Assembly (NCBI GenBank): GCA_015231465.1
Contig: JADGBO010000006.1
Span: forward strand, 1 to 32,026
Direction: 5' to 3'
From: Desulfamplus sp.
GTDB lineage: Bacteria > Desulfobacterota > Desulfobacteria > Desulfobacterales > Desulfobacteraceae
Length of the DNA stretch: 32,026 bases
Below are positions 8,032 through 16,148 of the stretch, piece after piece. How positions within the stretch are numbered: the first letter of the stretch is position 1; each line of letters opens with the position of its first letter. A model generated the notes under the pieces. That model was not told where the DNA came from, made no database searches, and saw nothing but the letters and a program-made list of their open reading frames with translations. Position numbers and translations under genes: made by a program.

Positions 8032-9264
8032 TCATTGCTTAAAGAGAAAAGTCTTGATTCTGTTGCCGTCCCGCTCCTTTACCGTAACAGAATAGTTATC
8101 TATCTGAACCGTCTCTCCAACTTTGGGAATTCTGCCCATTTGATCAAGAATATAGCCTGAAAATGTATCATAATCCGTGGATTCCGGGATAGTCAGGCCC
8201 ATTTTTTTGTTGAGTTCATCTATCTCTATTTTGCCGAGAACTATCCATTTTCCATCATTGAGCTTGACAGTCATGGGATCTATATGATCAGTCTCATCTG
8301 CTATCTCGCCCACAATCTCCTCCAGAACATCCTCCATGGTGACAATGCCGCAGACACCTCCATGCTCATCCACCACAATTCCTATATGATTCTTTCTCTG
8401 CTTGAAATCATGAAGCAGGGAGTCTAATTTTTTGGACTCCGGAACAAAATAGGCTTCACGGATAATCTCGGAAATGTCAATGGGCACCGGAGTTGCATCA
8501 TCCGAGCAGTTTTCATGGAACCATGCAAAAAGGTCCTTTACGTTCAAGATACCAACAATATTGTCGATGCTGCCGTCAATGACGGGAATCCTTGTAAAGC
8601 CCGATTTGAGAATGGTTCTGATATTAAGTGGGGCATTTATATCCACAACATACATATCCGCCCTTGGTGTCATGATCTCCGAAGCACTGGTGTCGTCAAA
8701 CTCAAAAATATTTGAGATAAATTCCCGCTCCTCTTCCTTTATCTCACCCTCCTCTTCAACCACCTCAACCATGGTCATGAGTTCATCTTCCGTCACCGAA
8801 GGGGATGTATGCGTCTGGCCGAGGAGATTAGAAACAAATTTCAATATGATAATAAGTGGAGCAAATATTTTGGAGAGCCACCATAGGGGGAAAATGGCAA
8901 TTTTTGCAACGAGAATGTTATTATGGGCGGCAAAGGATTTTGGAATTACTTCACCAAAAATAAGAATTAAAAGGGTCATGACACCGGTTGCGATACCAAC
9001 CGCGTTGGAAGAGAAAAAATCAATTGCCAGGGCAGTTGCAAGGGAGGAAGCACCTATATTGACGAAATGGTTGCCGATGAGAATGGTTGAAAGAAGTTTA
9101 TGGGAATCATTTTTCATCTTGTAAATAAGCGAATTGAGGCTTCCGCCATCTTTGGAAAGGTGGAGGGCCTTGGCTCGGCTGATGGAAAAAAGAGCTGTTT
9201 CGGCAGATGAAAAAAAACCTGACAATAAAAGGCATATCAAAAGCATTATCACGTTGAGTGACAT
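8032..9264 (-). CDS. CNNM/CorC-type membrane protein (DUF21, CBS pair, CorC_HlyC)
   Basis: 410 aa, the usual length of the family. Residues 1-~170 are a DUF21 transmembrane domain starting LLICLLLSGFFSSAETALFS, with further helices at LATALAIDFF, GVMTLLILIFGEVIPKSF and FPLWWLSKIFAPLIIILKF. A CBS pair follows (EIMTPRADMYVVD ... VGILNVKDLF, then IGIVVDEHGGVCGIVTMEDV). The C-terminal ~80 residues (DGKWIVLGKIEIDELN ... YDTFSGYILDQMGRIPKVG) are the CorC_HlyC domain. Relatives are implicated in Mg2+/Co2+ handling and often annotated as haemolysin-like. Direct transport is established for only some members. GAGGT lies 14 bases before ATG 9264. A perfect 8-bp inverted repeat AGCCGGAG/CTCCGGCT (9306-9322) sits in its upstream region. 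It is not obviously in an operon with the ABC gene. Confidence 0.92.
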   Translation of the reverse strand: MSLNVIMLLICLLLSGFFSSAETALFSISRAKALHLSKDGGSLNSLIYKMKNDSHKLLSTILIGNHFVNIGASSLATALAIDFFSSNAVGIATGVMTLLILIFGEVIPKSFAAHNNILVAKIAIFPLWWLSKIFAPLIIILKFVSNLLGQTHTSPSVTEDELMTMVEVVEEEGEIKEEEREFISNIFEFDDTSASEIMTPRADMYVVDINAPLNIRTILKSGFTRIPVIDGSIDNIVGILNVKDLFAWFHENCSDDATPVPIDISEIIREAYFVPESKKLDSLLHDFKQRKNHIGIVVDEHGGVCGIVTMEDVLEEIVGEIADETDHIDPMTVKLNDGKWIVLGKIEIDELNKKMGLTIPESTDYDTFSGYILDQMGRIPKVGETVQIDNYSVTVKERDGNRIKTFLFKQ

Positions 9265-9305
9265 AAAAAGCTTGTTTACCTCATTTATATGTTAATAATG
9301 ATCAA

Positions 9306-9363
9306 AGCCGGAGCCTCCGGCTCTACTTTACCGTGGAAACGGATACAAATTTTCATCTTCGGT
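9306..9363. repeat. Palindrome followed by a copy of the degenerate ~40-bp repeat
   Basis: AGCCGGAG-C-CTCCGGCT (9306-9322) is a perfect 8-bp stem with a one-base centre. It is followed by CTTTACCGTGGAAACGG and ATACAAATTTTCATCTTCGG (9324-9363), which matches 4532-4582. The region lies 40-100 bp upstream of the CNNM/CorC-type start, so it may influence that promoter. Confidence 0.5.
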
Positions 9364-9392
9364 GGTGAGTGAGAGCCTGTTTAAAAATCAGG

Positions 9393-9489
9393 CTATAGAC
9401 TTCCAGAATAATATTTCAGCAAATCAATTCTTAAGGGCAGCCGCTGCCCTTACAGAATGGTTGCCAATTTAATTATCTGGAAAACTATA
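9393..9489 (-). repeat. ~100-bp inverted element, copy 2
   Basis: Begins CTATAGACTTCCAGAATAAT and ends ATTATCTGGAAAACTATA, directly against the TAA stop of the ABC ATPase gene (9490-9492). Its reverse complement matches 7867-7970, including the central GGGCAGC/GCTGCCC hairpin. The hairpin could serve as an mRNA 3' end for the ABC gene, but no U-tract follows. Confidence 0.75.
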
Positions 9490-10230
9490 TTAATAGAGAA
9501 TCTGACTCAGGAAAAGCTTTGTTCTCTCATTACGGGGATTGGAGAAGAACTCTTCTGGATTGTTCTCCTCCACTATCATGCCTCCGTCCATGAAGATAAC
9601 CCTGTGGGCCACTGATTTAGCAAACCCCATTTCATGGGTCACCACAAGCATTGTCATGCCCTCTTCGGCAAGGGATATTATAACATCAAGAACCTCCTTC
9701 ACCATTTCGGGATCCAGTGCCGATGTGGGTTCATCAAAAAGCATTATCCTTGGCTGCATGCAGAGGCTTCTTGCAATGGCAACCCTCTGCTGCTGGCCCC
9801 CGGAAAGCTGTCCGGGAAATTTTTTTGCCTGCTCTGAAATTTGAACCTTTTTAAGATACTCCATGGCAATCTCCTCGGCATCTTTTTTGGACATTTTTCT
9901 AACCCATATGGGTCCCAGGGTAAGATTGTCCAGGATGGAGAGATGGGGAAATAGATTGAAGTGCTGGAACACCATACTCACTTCGGTACGGACTTTTTCA
10001 ATGTTTTTAAGATTGTCCGTAAGCTCTATGCCATCCACATTGATGCTTCCCCGCTGGTGTTCTTCCAGGCGGTTTATGCAGCGTATCAAGGTTGACTTTC
10101 CAGAACCGGAAGGGCCGCAGATAACAATCCTCTCCCCCCGATGGACATTGAGATTGATGTTGTTGAGTACATGGAAATCTCCATACCATTTGTGCATCTC
10201 GGATATTTTTATAATATAGTCGTTTTTCAT
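9490..10230 (-). CDS. Polar amino-acid ABC transporter ATP-binding protein
   Basis: 246 aa, full length for the GlnQ/AapP/GltL group. Walker A is GPSGSGKST (residues 39-47), followed by the Q-loop [10 protein letters not shown], the signature LSGGQQQR, Walker [14 protein letters not shown] and the switch histidine in VVTHEMGFA. The tail [19 protein letters not shown] is typical of amino-acid importers of this class. It would energise uptake of polar amino acids through a membrane permease and a periplasmic binding protein. Neither permease nor binding protein is adjacent; a family 3 binding protein lies 8 kb away at 18107-18868. The start codon is 29 bp from a copy of the 103-bp element, so the promoter must lie within or beyond that insertion. 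Confidence 0.93.
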   Translation of the reverse strand: MKNDYIIKISEMHKWYGDFHVLNNINLNVHRGERIVICGPSGSGKSTLIRCINRLEEHQRGSINVDGIELTDNLKNIEKVRTEVSMVFQHFNLFPHLSILDNLTLGPIWVRKMSKKDAEEIAMEYLKKVQISEQAKKFPGQLSGGQQQRVAIARSLCMQPRIMLFDEPTSALDPEMVKEVLDVIISLAEEGMTMLVVTHEMGFAKSVAHRVIFMDGGMIVEENNPEEFFSNPRNERTKLFLSQILY

Positions 10231-10258
10231 TTTGATCTCGAATAAAACCTTTTATGTT

Positions 10259-10361
10259 CTCAAGAGTTGTAAGTTCTCATACTCCACACCATATATTGTG
10301 GTAATATATTGCATTATAGTACTATCAGTAGTGGTAAGTGGGAGAACTTATCACTCACGAG
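10259..10361 (-). mobile_element. 103-bp MITE-like element, copy 2
   Basis: Runs CTCAAGAGTTGTAAGTTCTC to GAGAACTTATCACTCACGAG, inverted relative to copy 1, with a few internal substitutions. It is flanked by a 7-bp direct repeat TTATGTT (10252-10258 and 10362-10368). It sits in the upstream region of the amino-acid ABC ATPase gene. Confidence 0.85.
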
Positions 10362-10507
10362 TTATGTTAATGTTTTTAAAATGGGAGTATCATCCGGCAC
10401 TCAATACCAACTGAAAAATTATATTATTTGAATTGGTTGTTCCAGTCAAGGAATTGGTTTCGACTTTGACGGTCCATCCCAATCTAAAATCATGGTCCCG
10501 TCTTTTA

Positions 10508-13500
10508 TCATGGTTCCGTACTGGATTTCCTAAATGGAAAACTCCATTTAGAATCCTTTTTGGGAAGGGAACGCCACATCACAGGCTGGGAGAAACAGCC
10601 CCATCCCCACTTGATTATGTGGACAAGGCCGATGGCAATCCAAAGGGCCCAGGCCAGCATGGCAAGACGGTAAACCAGCATGGGAAGGGAGAAGAGCCAT
10701 GCCCTTGGAAGAACTTCCCGGCTTATATCCTGGTACCAGCGCATATAGTATGCAGAAGAGCCGTTGCCTCTTATGTTCATGTCAGGATGGCCGATGAGTC
10801 CCTGGGATATTGCAAAAACAAGGGATAGAAGTGCAAGTATCCACAGTCCGGCCAGGCCCATCTGCATAAGATTAAATTTAAAGGGAGTGAGATCGCTTTG
10901 AAGCTTCTCACCCTTTTTTCCCCGGATGTCCGTAAGAATGAGCCATGCCGCCACAAAAAGAGATGCAGCCATGCTGCTCATGGCCATGCCCAGGCCGAGA
11001 AGAAACCAGTGGTGGAACTTTAAAGGCGACATTTTTGTCATGGAGAGGCAAAATGAGACTGCAATAACCATAAGCACAACGGACCAGAACAGAACAGCAG
11101 GTCCCATGAGGTGCCCCCCTCCCATGAGAAGGGGCCATCGGCTGCGTGGGAGGTGAATATCCACGGCAGCGTTGACACTTGGAATGCCAAGATCTATGGA
11201 CGGTGTCCGAAAGATGCTTGAGATGGTACTGTTTTCTCCTCCCCGCCATTTTATCTGTACAATCTGACTTCCAGGATTGAGGGGAATGGGAAGATTCCTG
11301 CCATCCAAGCGTATTATTCCGGCTTTGCCATTTACGGTAACCTCCTGCACTTCGGCATATTCGGGTAGTTTTACAGTGTGCTGACCCCCCTGGCTGCTCC
11401 TGATCTTCAGGGTGAGGGATGCACTTGAGGAGCGTACTCCAGGACGAAGTTCTAAGTGGGAGCTTTCAATGGTAATGGTCTCTCCGTCCACACCCCGGGG
11501 GCGTTCCACAAGAAGGGTGACCTTCTCTCCGGGCCAGGGGTGCCATGTGGGATGCCACCGATCCTCCACCTGGTGGAGAATAACCGGAATACCTTTGGTC
11601 TCCACATGGAATATGGGGCTCACATCCAGGGTCCATATCTCTTTCCACTCTGTGGAAAGGGCATGTTCAAGTACAATGGTATTGGATGGTTCAAGGAAGG
11701 ATTCCCAGGAGATACGGGAAGTTCCCGCCGGCATTGTGAGCTGGACGGTTCCATTTTTTATACGCATATCCCGGGTGGTGACGGACTCCCCGGGAATAAG
11801 GGGAATGTTGAGTACCATGGCCGAGTCCGGGGGGGATATGCGTATGAGTTCGTTCTCCACCTTCCACTCCAGTCCCAGGAGAAGCCGTCGCTCAAGATAT
11901 GCAAAGGGCGGAAGGATAGAGCTTTCCAAAGGCGGCTCCTTTCCTGGGCCGGACTCCCGGGCTCCGGGTTTGAACTGAATCTGATCCTCAATGGTTCCAT
12001 CCTGGTTAATGCCCTCCACAACCCATTCACCCCTGTTTACAACCCTTCCGTGGCGGGGCTTCATGGGCAGGGGAATCTGGAAGGTTCCCTGGCCCCTTAT
12101 GGGGCTCTGGAGGGAAATGGTGTGGCTCCCCGGCGGCACCAGCATCCAGAGAATATCCCCCTCCCTGAAAAGGTGGGAGGATTGGGCTCCATTGAGTAAA
12201 ACAGACCGGGGAATCCAGTGTCTGGCATTGCCCGGAAGGGGTATTGCCGAAGCCAGGGCCGAGTGGACCCCAAGGGTCACTGAAAGATGATCCCGGGTTA
12301 TCTCTATTTCCATATGGGATACGTCGGCACAGTTGGGAAAACATTCATGGGGTTTTAGAAGCCTTTTTTGAAGCTCATCCAGGATTGCCCGGGGGGGAAT
12401 CACTCCGGCAGTGCCGTTTTGGTGACTCTCTCCCGCCCTCTCCACTGCTGCATGGGCATTGGGGATCGCCTGGTAATTGAATATAGGGGCAGTTAAAAGA
12501 AGGGCAGTGAACAGAAGGGGGGTTAAAAGAAGGGGCGTTAGAATAATAGATATATTTGAATGTCTTCCCGTGGATGGTCCCGGTGAAAAAAAGATGATGG
12601 CGGCCTTTGCCGGACCCTTGAACAGATTGCCGCCCTTGAACAGGTTGCCGCCCTTGAACAGATTGCCGCCCTTGAACAGGTTGCCGCCCTTGAACAGTTT
12701 GCCGAAAAGCCCCCCGGCCAGGATAAAAATCAGGCCCACCCTCAAAAAGGCCAGCATAAAGTTGATTTTGGGACCCGCAAGAAAGAGGGATATGGTTTCA
12801 TTGGGGGGCACCGGTCCTGACCAACTGAATTTAAGGGTGTCAAAGGGAGTCCACATGGGAAGCCCGGGGCCTGTCTGGGTAAGGGCCCGGGGATCCTGCT
12901 GCATCACACTGGATTTTTTCTTATATCCGGCATATCCTGGAACAGAGTCCTGGACAACACCAGGCATGGAGCCTGCCGTCACCCTCTCCGATGCGGACAT
13001 TGCCCCACCGGTCCTTAAAACTTTGACCCCCGGAGGAGCCAGTGCCCGGGACTTCATCATCACCTCCTCTTCCATGGCCATATCTGACTGTACCTGGTAT
13101 TGTTTCTCCATATTTAATGATGCCATATTCCCGGAACCCATATTCCCGGTTCCATGGGTACCATATGCTCCCTGGTCCCTTGATGTGATTTCGTTGTTCA
13201 TGGATATCCATGGCCGCTCCAACTGGGGATATATCCCCACCCGGAGGGCATTGATGCTGTAGGGCAGTACAATCAAAACAAGTACCATGGCAGCCAGGGC
13301 CTGGTAACGTTTCACCGCGTTTTTCAATCTGCCTTCGGGCAGATGGGCAATAAGGGCAAATCCTGCAAGGAGAAAAAGCCATATAAATCGGGGAGCCCCG
13401 GGCTCATGCCAGGTCAGGACCAGGGTAAGAAACCCCAGGACGGCAAGAACAGGACTGTATAGTTTAAGTGTTGCAACGGTGAAGACCAGGACAATGAAAA

Positions 13501-15406
13501 AATCAAGCAATGTCCACTGTTTCACCCAGGTATGGGGGGTGTTGTCAACGCCGGATGCATGGAGCAGTTTCCATCCCGGAGGCAGAAAAATTTTTCCCTG
13601 GACCTGATTGAACTCATGCTGCCATCCTGTTGCAGGCAGTCGGTTCACAGGCCCCATGAAACGGGTTTCCGCGGTCACATCCAGCAGGCCCCGGCGAATC
13701 TCTACCCCCACGGCAGGTGTGCCGGAATCACCCGATGTGTGGGAACCGGCAGGGGTACCGGAATCACCCGATGTGTGGGAACCGGCAGGGGTACCGGAAT
13801 CACCCGATGTGTGGGAACCGGCAGGGGTACCGGAATCACCTGATGTGTGGGAATCAGCAGGTTTTGGGGAAATATCAGGATTGGCCTGTGTGGCATCGGG
13901 AAGAGGTTTTCCAGGATTTTCATCCATGGAGAGACCCTGTTTATCAAGGGTTGTTATCAACTGCTCCCGGCCGTTCACCATCACCCTGCCGGGTTCCATG
14001 GACGGCTCCATCTCCAGCCGCCATCCACTGCTTTTCCTGCCCGTTATCCTATCCTGTACGGTATAGCCCGATCCATCAAAATGGAGCCACAATGTTCTGT
14101 CAAGGATTAACTGATCCGGTGCCGGAACCGGATCTCCCCTTTTAATCTCCCTGAAGGTCAAAATTTCTCCAGGAAGCATGCTAAAGGCAGGATAGCTTCT
14201 CCATGCCTCCGGAAGGGAGGTGTGGCGGGGATCCACTTGTGTGCCTCCTTCAACCTCGATGATCCTCATATCCGGACGGCGTATCACCGACCATATCTCC
14301 TGATCCGGCCAGAATCCGTCATGGGGTACTTCAAAGACCATGCTCTTCAAAGGATCAATGTGCCTGGTTTTGACGGTGACTCCATATTGACCGGGTCTCA
14401 CCCGAAGTACCAGGGAGCCGTCTTTTTCCAGCCTTGCCGGAAGGGGAGTGTCCATGGAGAGGGGAATCATCTTCTCCCTTGGAAAAACCGGCCCCAGCAC
14501 AATCTCCCTTGCAGATCCGGAGACATCCAGGGATATATAGATGGTTACGACCCCGGGCACCGCATCGTCTATGAGGCGGAAAACTTCGATTTTAAGGCGA
14601 TCTTCGGCTTTTTTTGTCAAAGTTGCATCATCGGTCTTCTTCAACCACACCCTGCCCGAGGCATCCACGGGGGGGAAGGCTGCATCTTCATTGTTCACAG
14701 ATAGTGTCACAATGGCACTCTTTTCAGGAATGGTCAAATATTCAGGAAGAGTGTTCCAGATGAATGTGCCGGAAACGGATACAAGACCTTGCATGGGTAG
14801 AGAAGCGGCATGGATGACTCCGGGAGAGGGAGCCTGGAAGGGATCGGGAATGGGGATTTCAGAATCATGCTGCAAAGAAGGGGGCGGCGGGTCACTACTG
14901 TCCGGGAATAGTCTTGCCACAGGCCTGGAGTTCCTTGCCAGTACAACGGCGGGTACCCCGTCAATGGTTACATCCACCGGCCATTGGCGGCCATGGCCGG
15001 GCAGGGGTATCTCTTCCCCTTCCATGACATGTATAAGCTGGGTAAAAGAGCCTCCCTCTCCGGATAGTTCCAGATGAATAATGGATGGCCAGATGCACTG
15101 GAAGTTTTTGGGGTCGTTATAGCGGGGTATGCAGTCTCTTTCCCTTTCCCTGCCATGCAGTACCCAGGGTATCCAGGATTTCAAAATATCCGGAATTCCC
15201 AGGTGCCCAAAATGTTCATTGGTCAGCGGGGTAGCATCTTTATTGGTGACAGAATTATAATTTTCATGGGAGACAGGATTATAACCTCCATGGGAAACAG
15301 GATTTTCACCGGCAGCCGGCAAGGGAGAAAGGAGAAAAATCAATGAGATAAACAGGGGGAATAAAGGCAAACGGCATGAAAAATTGTTCGAGCATGTCTT
15401 AATCAT
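10508..15406 (-). CDS. Giant membrane protein of unknown function, apparent fused duplication
   Basis: 1632 aa. ATG 15406 follows GAGGGGAG, then an N-terminal signal (FPLFISLIFLLSPLPAAGE). Two halves repeat the same plan. The N-terminal half has a periplasmic beta-rich part (near residue 125, IPLPGHGRQWPVDVTIDG), a tandem-repeat linker, a hydrophobic block at ~630-720 (WTLLDFFIVLVFTVATLKL; LVLIVLPYSINAL) and another at ~880-905. The second half starts with a signal-like stretch at ~955-985 (LLFTALLLTAPIFNYQ ... AHAA), then a related periplasmic motif (IPLPGNARHWIPRSVLLNG), then C-terminal helices at ~1432-1600 (VLFWSVVLMVIAVSFCLSM; LVYRLAMLAWALWIAIGL). No enzyme motif was recognised. It may be an envelope assembly or export factor, but that is a guess. 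The gene's GC-rich codon use gives long antisense open frames that are artefacts. Confidence 0.85.
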   Translation of the reverse strand: MIKTCSNNFSCRLPLFPLFISLIFLLSPLPAAGENPVSHGGYNPVSHENYNSVTNKDATPLTNEHFGHLGIPDILKSWIPWVLHGRERERDCIPRYNDPKNFQCIWPSIIHLELSGEGGSFTQLIHVMEGEEIPLPGHGRQWPVDVTIDGVPAVVLARNSRPVARLFPDSSDPPPPSLQHDSEIPIPDPFQAPSPGVIHAASLPMQGLVSVSGTFIWNTLPEYLTIPEKSAIVTLSVNNEDAAFPPVDASGRVWLKKTDDATLTKKAEDRLKIEVFRLIDDAVPGVVTIYISLDVSGSAREIVLGPVFPREKMIPLSMDTPLPARLEKDGSLVLRVRPGQYGVTVKTRHIDPLKSMVFEVPHDGFWPDQEIWSVIRRPDMRIIEVEGGTQVDPRHTSLPEAWRSYPAFSMLPGEILTFREIKRGDPVPAPDQLILDRTLWLHFDGSGYTVQDRITGRKSSGWRLEMEPSMEPGRVMVNGREQLITTLDKQGLSMDENPGKPLPDATQANPDISPKPADSHTSGDSGTPAGSHTSGDSGTPAGSHTSGDSGTPAGSHTSGDSGTPAVGVEIRRGLLDVTAETRFMGPVNRLPATGWQHEFNQVQGKIFLPPGWKLLHASGVDNTPHTWVKQWTLLDFFIVLVFTVATLKLYSPVLAVLGFLTLVLTWHEPGAPRFIWLFLLAGFALIAHLPEGRLKNAVKRYQALAAMVLVLIVLPYSINALRVGIYPQLERPWISMNNEITSRDQGAYGTHGTGNMGSGNMASLNMEKQYQVQSDMAMEEEVMMKSRALAPPGVKVLRTGGAMSASERVTAGSMPGVVQDSVPGYAGYKKKSSVMQQDPRALTQTGPGLPMWTPFDTLKFSWSGPVPPNETISLFLAGPKINFMLAFLRVGLIFILAGGLFGKLFKGGNLFKGGNLFKGGNLFKGGNLFKGPAKAAIIFFSPGPSTGRHSNISIILTPLLLTPLLFTALLLTAPIFNYQAIPNAHAAVERAGESHQNGTAGVIPPRAILDELQKRLLKPHECFPNCADVSHMEIEITRDHLSVTLGVHSALASAIPLPGNARHWIPRSVLLNGAQSSHLFREGDILWMLVPPGSHTISLQSPIRGQGTFQIPLPMKPRHGRVVNRGEWVVEGINQDGTIEDQIQFKPGARESGPGKEPPLESSILPPFAYLERRLLLGLEWKVENELIRISPPDSAMVLNIPLIPGESVTTRDMRIKNGTVQLTMPAGTSRISWESFLEPSNTIVLEHALSTEWKEIWTLDVSPIFHVETKGIPVILHQVEDRWHPTWHPWPGEKVTLLVERPRGVDGETITIESSHLELRPGVRSSSASLTLKIRSSQGGQHTVKLPEYAEVQEVTVNGKAGIIRLDGRNLPIPLNPGSQIVQIKWRGGENSTISSIFRTPSIDLGIPSVNAAVDIHLPRSRWPLLMGGGHLMGPAVLFWSVVLMVIAVSFCLSMTKMSPLKFHHWFLLGLGMAMSSMAASLFVAAWLILTDIRGKKGEKLQSDLTPFKFNLMQMGLAGLWILALLSLVFAISQGLIGHPDMNIRGNGSSAYYMRWYQDISREVLPRAWLFSLPMLVYRLAMLAWALWIAIGLVHIIKWGWGCFSQPVMWRSLPKKDSKWSFPFRKSSTEP
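12614..12704 (-). repeat. 18-bp tandem repeat encoding GGNLFK
   Basis: Five head-to-tail copies of CCCTTGAACAGRTTGCCG, alternating A and G at one site and ending with a TTT variant. They encode KLFKGGNLFKGG... between a hydrophobic helix and the internal signal-like segment of the 1632-aa protein. The repeat is in frame, so copy number can change without breaking the gene. Confidence 0.92.
13715..13862 (-). repeat. 36-bp tandem repeat encoding SHTSGDSGTPAG
   Basis: Four copies of a 36-bp unit (TACCGGAATCACCCGATGTG, then TGGGAACCGGCAGGGG); the middle copies appear identical and the outer ones are slightly diverged. The encoded 12-residue Ser/Thr/Gly/Pro unit forms a flexible periplasmic linker ahead of the first membrane block of the 1632-aa protein. 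There are no spacers, so it is not a CRISPR array. Confidence 0.92.
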
Positions 15407-15474
15407 TTTTTTCTCCCCTCATGGTTTAAGTAATGGGCAGCAAATATTATTTATTTAACTTGTTTGTGTAACCG

Positions 15475-15930
15475 TCACCATTTTTCGGGGTAGGCAACGT
15501 CAGTATAGAAGTTCTCCATATTTTGTTTATGGCCCTGCTCCATGGCAGCGAAATCCTCAAAAACTTTTTTCAAGCTGCTGTCGGAACAATCATCGGCCAT
15601 TTTTTTATACATGGTCATTGCATACTCTTCATTTTTCATGGCCAGGGCAAATGCATCGGCCAGGGTCATATCTTCTTTTATCCTGGGTCTCTCAATGGTT
15701 TGTGATATGCCGTAGTCATGGGCTGGTTGGAAATATTGTCCTGTCTCCTCCTTTACCATGAGACGTGTCAAAATCTCCCTGTGTGCCTTCTCTTCCATTG
15801 AAAACTTGAGAAACATCTCTTTTAGATATGGATCATTAACTTTTTCAGACACCTTTGTGTAAAATATTTCCGCTTCCATCTCAAGATTTATGGCATACTG
15901 CATAATATCCTTGTATTCTGCACTGTTCAT
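15475..15930 (-). CDS. Ferritin-like di-iron (rubrerythrin-type) protein
   Basis: 151 aa from ATG 15930, preferred over an in-frame ATG at 15945 because GGAGGG lies between them at correct spacing. It is all-helical, with carboxylate ligands in the order expected of a four-helix di-iron bundle: Glu residues in helix 1 (INLEMEAEIFY, 15-24), E47-x-x-H50, E101/E102 in NEEYAMTMY, and E131-x-x-H134. There is no CxxC rubredoxin tail, so it is the short erythrin-like form. The family handles iron or peroxide in anaerobes. The substrate here is not determinable. It lies 68 bp upstream of the giant membrane-protein gene on the same strand. Confidence 0.88.
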   Translation of the reverse strand: MNSAEYKDIMQYAINLEMEAEIFYTKVSEKVNDPYLKEMFLKFSMEEKAHREILTRLMVKEETGQYFQPAHDYGISQTIERPRIKEDMTLADAFALAMKNEEYAMTMYKKMADDCSDSSLKKVFEDFAAMEQGHKQNMENFYTDVAYPEKW

Positions 15931-16043
15931 TATTTTTCCCTCCATAATTAATTAAGGGGCAATCAAGGCATAACACACACAAAATAACGATGGTGAATGC
16001 CTTCTGCCGATTGATTTTTAAGCTTAAGGAATGAACACGAGAT

Positions 16044-16110
16044 AACTTACCCATTCTCCCCCTCTCCATTCATGGAGAGGGGGTTGGGGGGTGAGGTAAA
16101 TGGGCAAGTT
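16044..16110. repeat. 67-bp palindromic intergenic repeat
   Basis: Outer arms AACTTACCCATT and AAATGGGCAAGTT enclose an inner stem TCCCCCTCTCC/GGAGAGGGGG with loop ATTCAT, followed by TTGGGGGGTGAGG. The inner sequence resembles a dispersed intergenic hairpin seen in many bacterial genomes (from memory, unverified). It lies between the chemoreceptor stop and the ferritin-like gene. Confidence 0.65.
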
Positions 16111-16148
16111 AATTAAGACCCATTCCTAAATTGACAGATGAAGTATGC

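Noticed and set aside
11456-13262. Long + strand open frames (247 and 261 aa) opposite the 1632-aa gene
   Set aside because: They arise from codon bias of the real - strand gene and translate its tandem repeats into unrelated low-complexity sequence.
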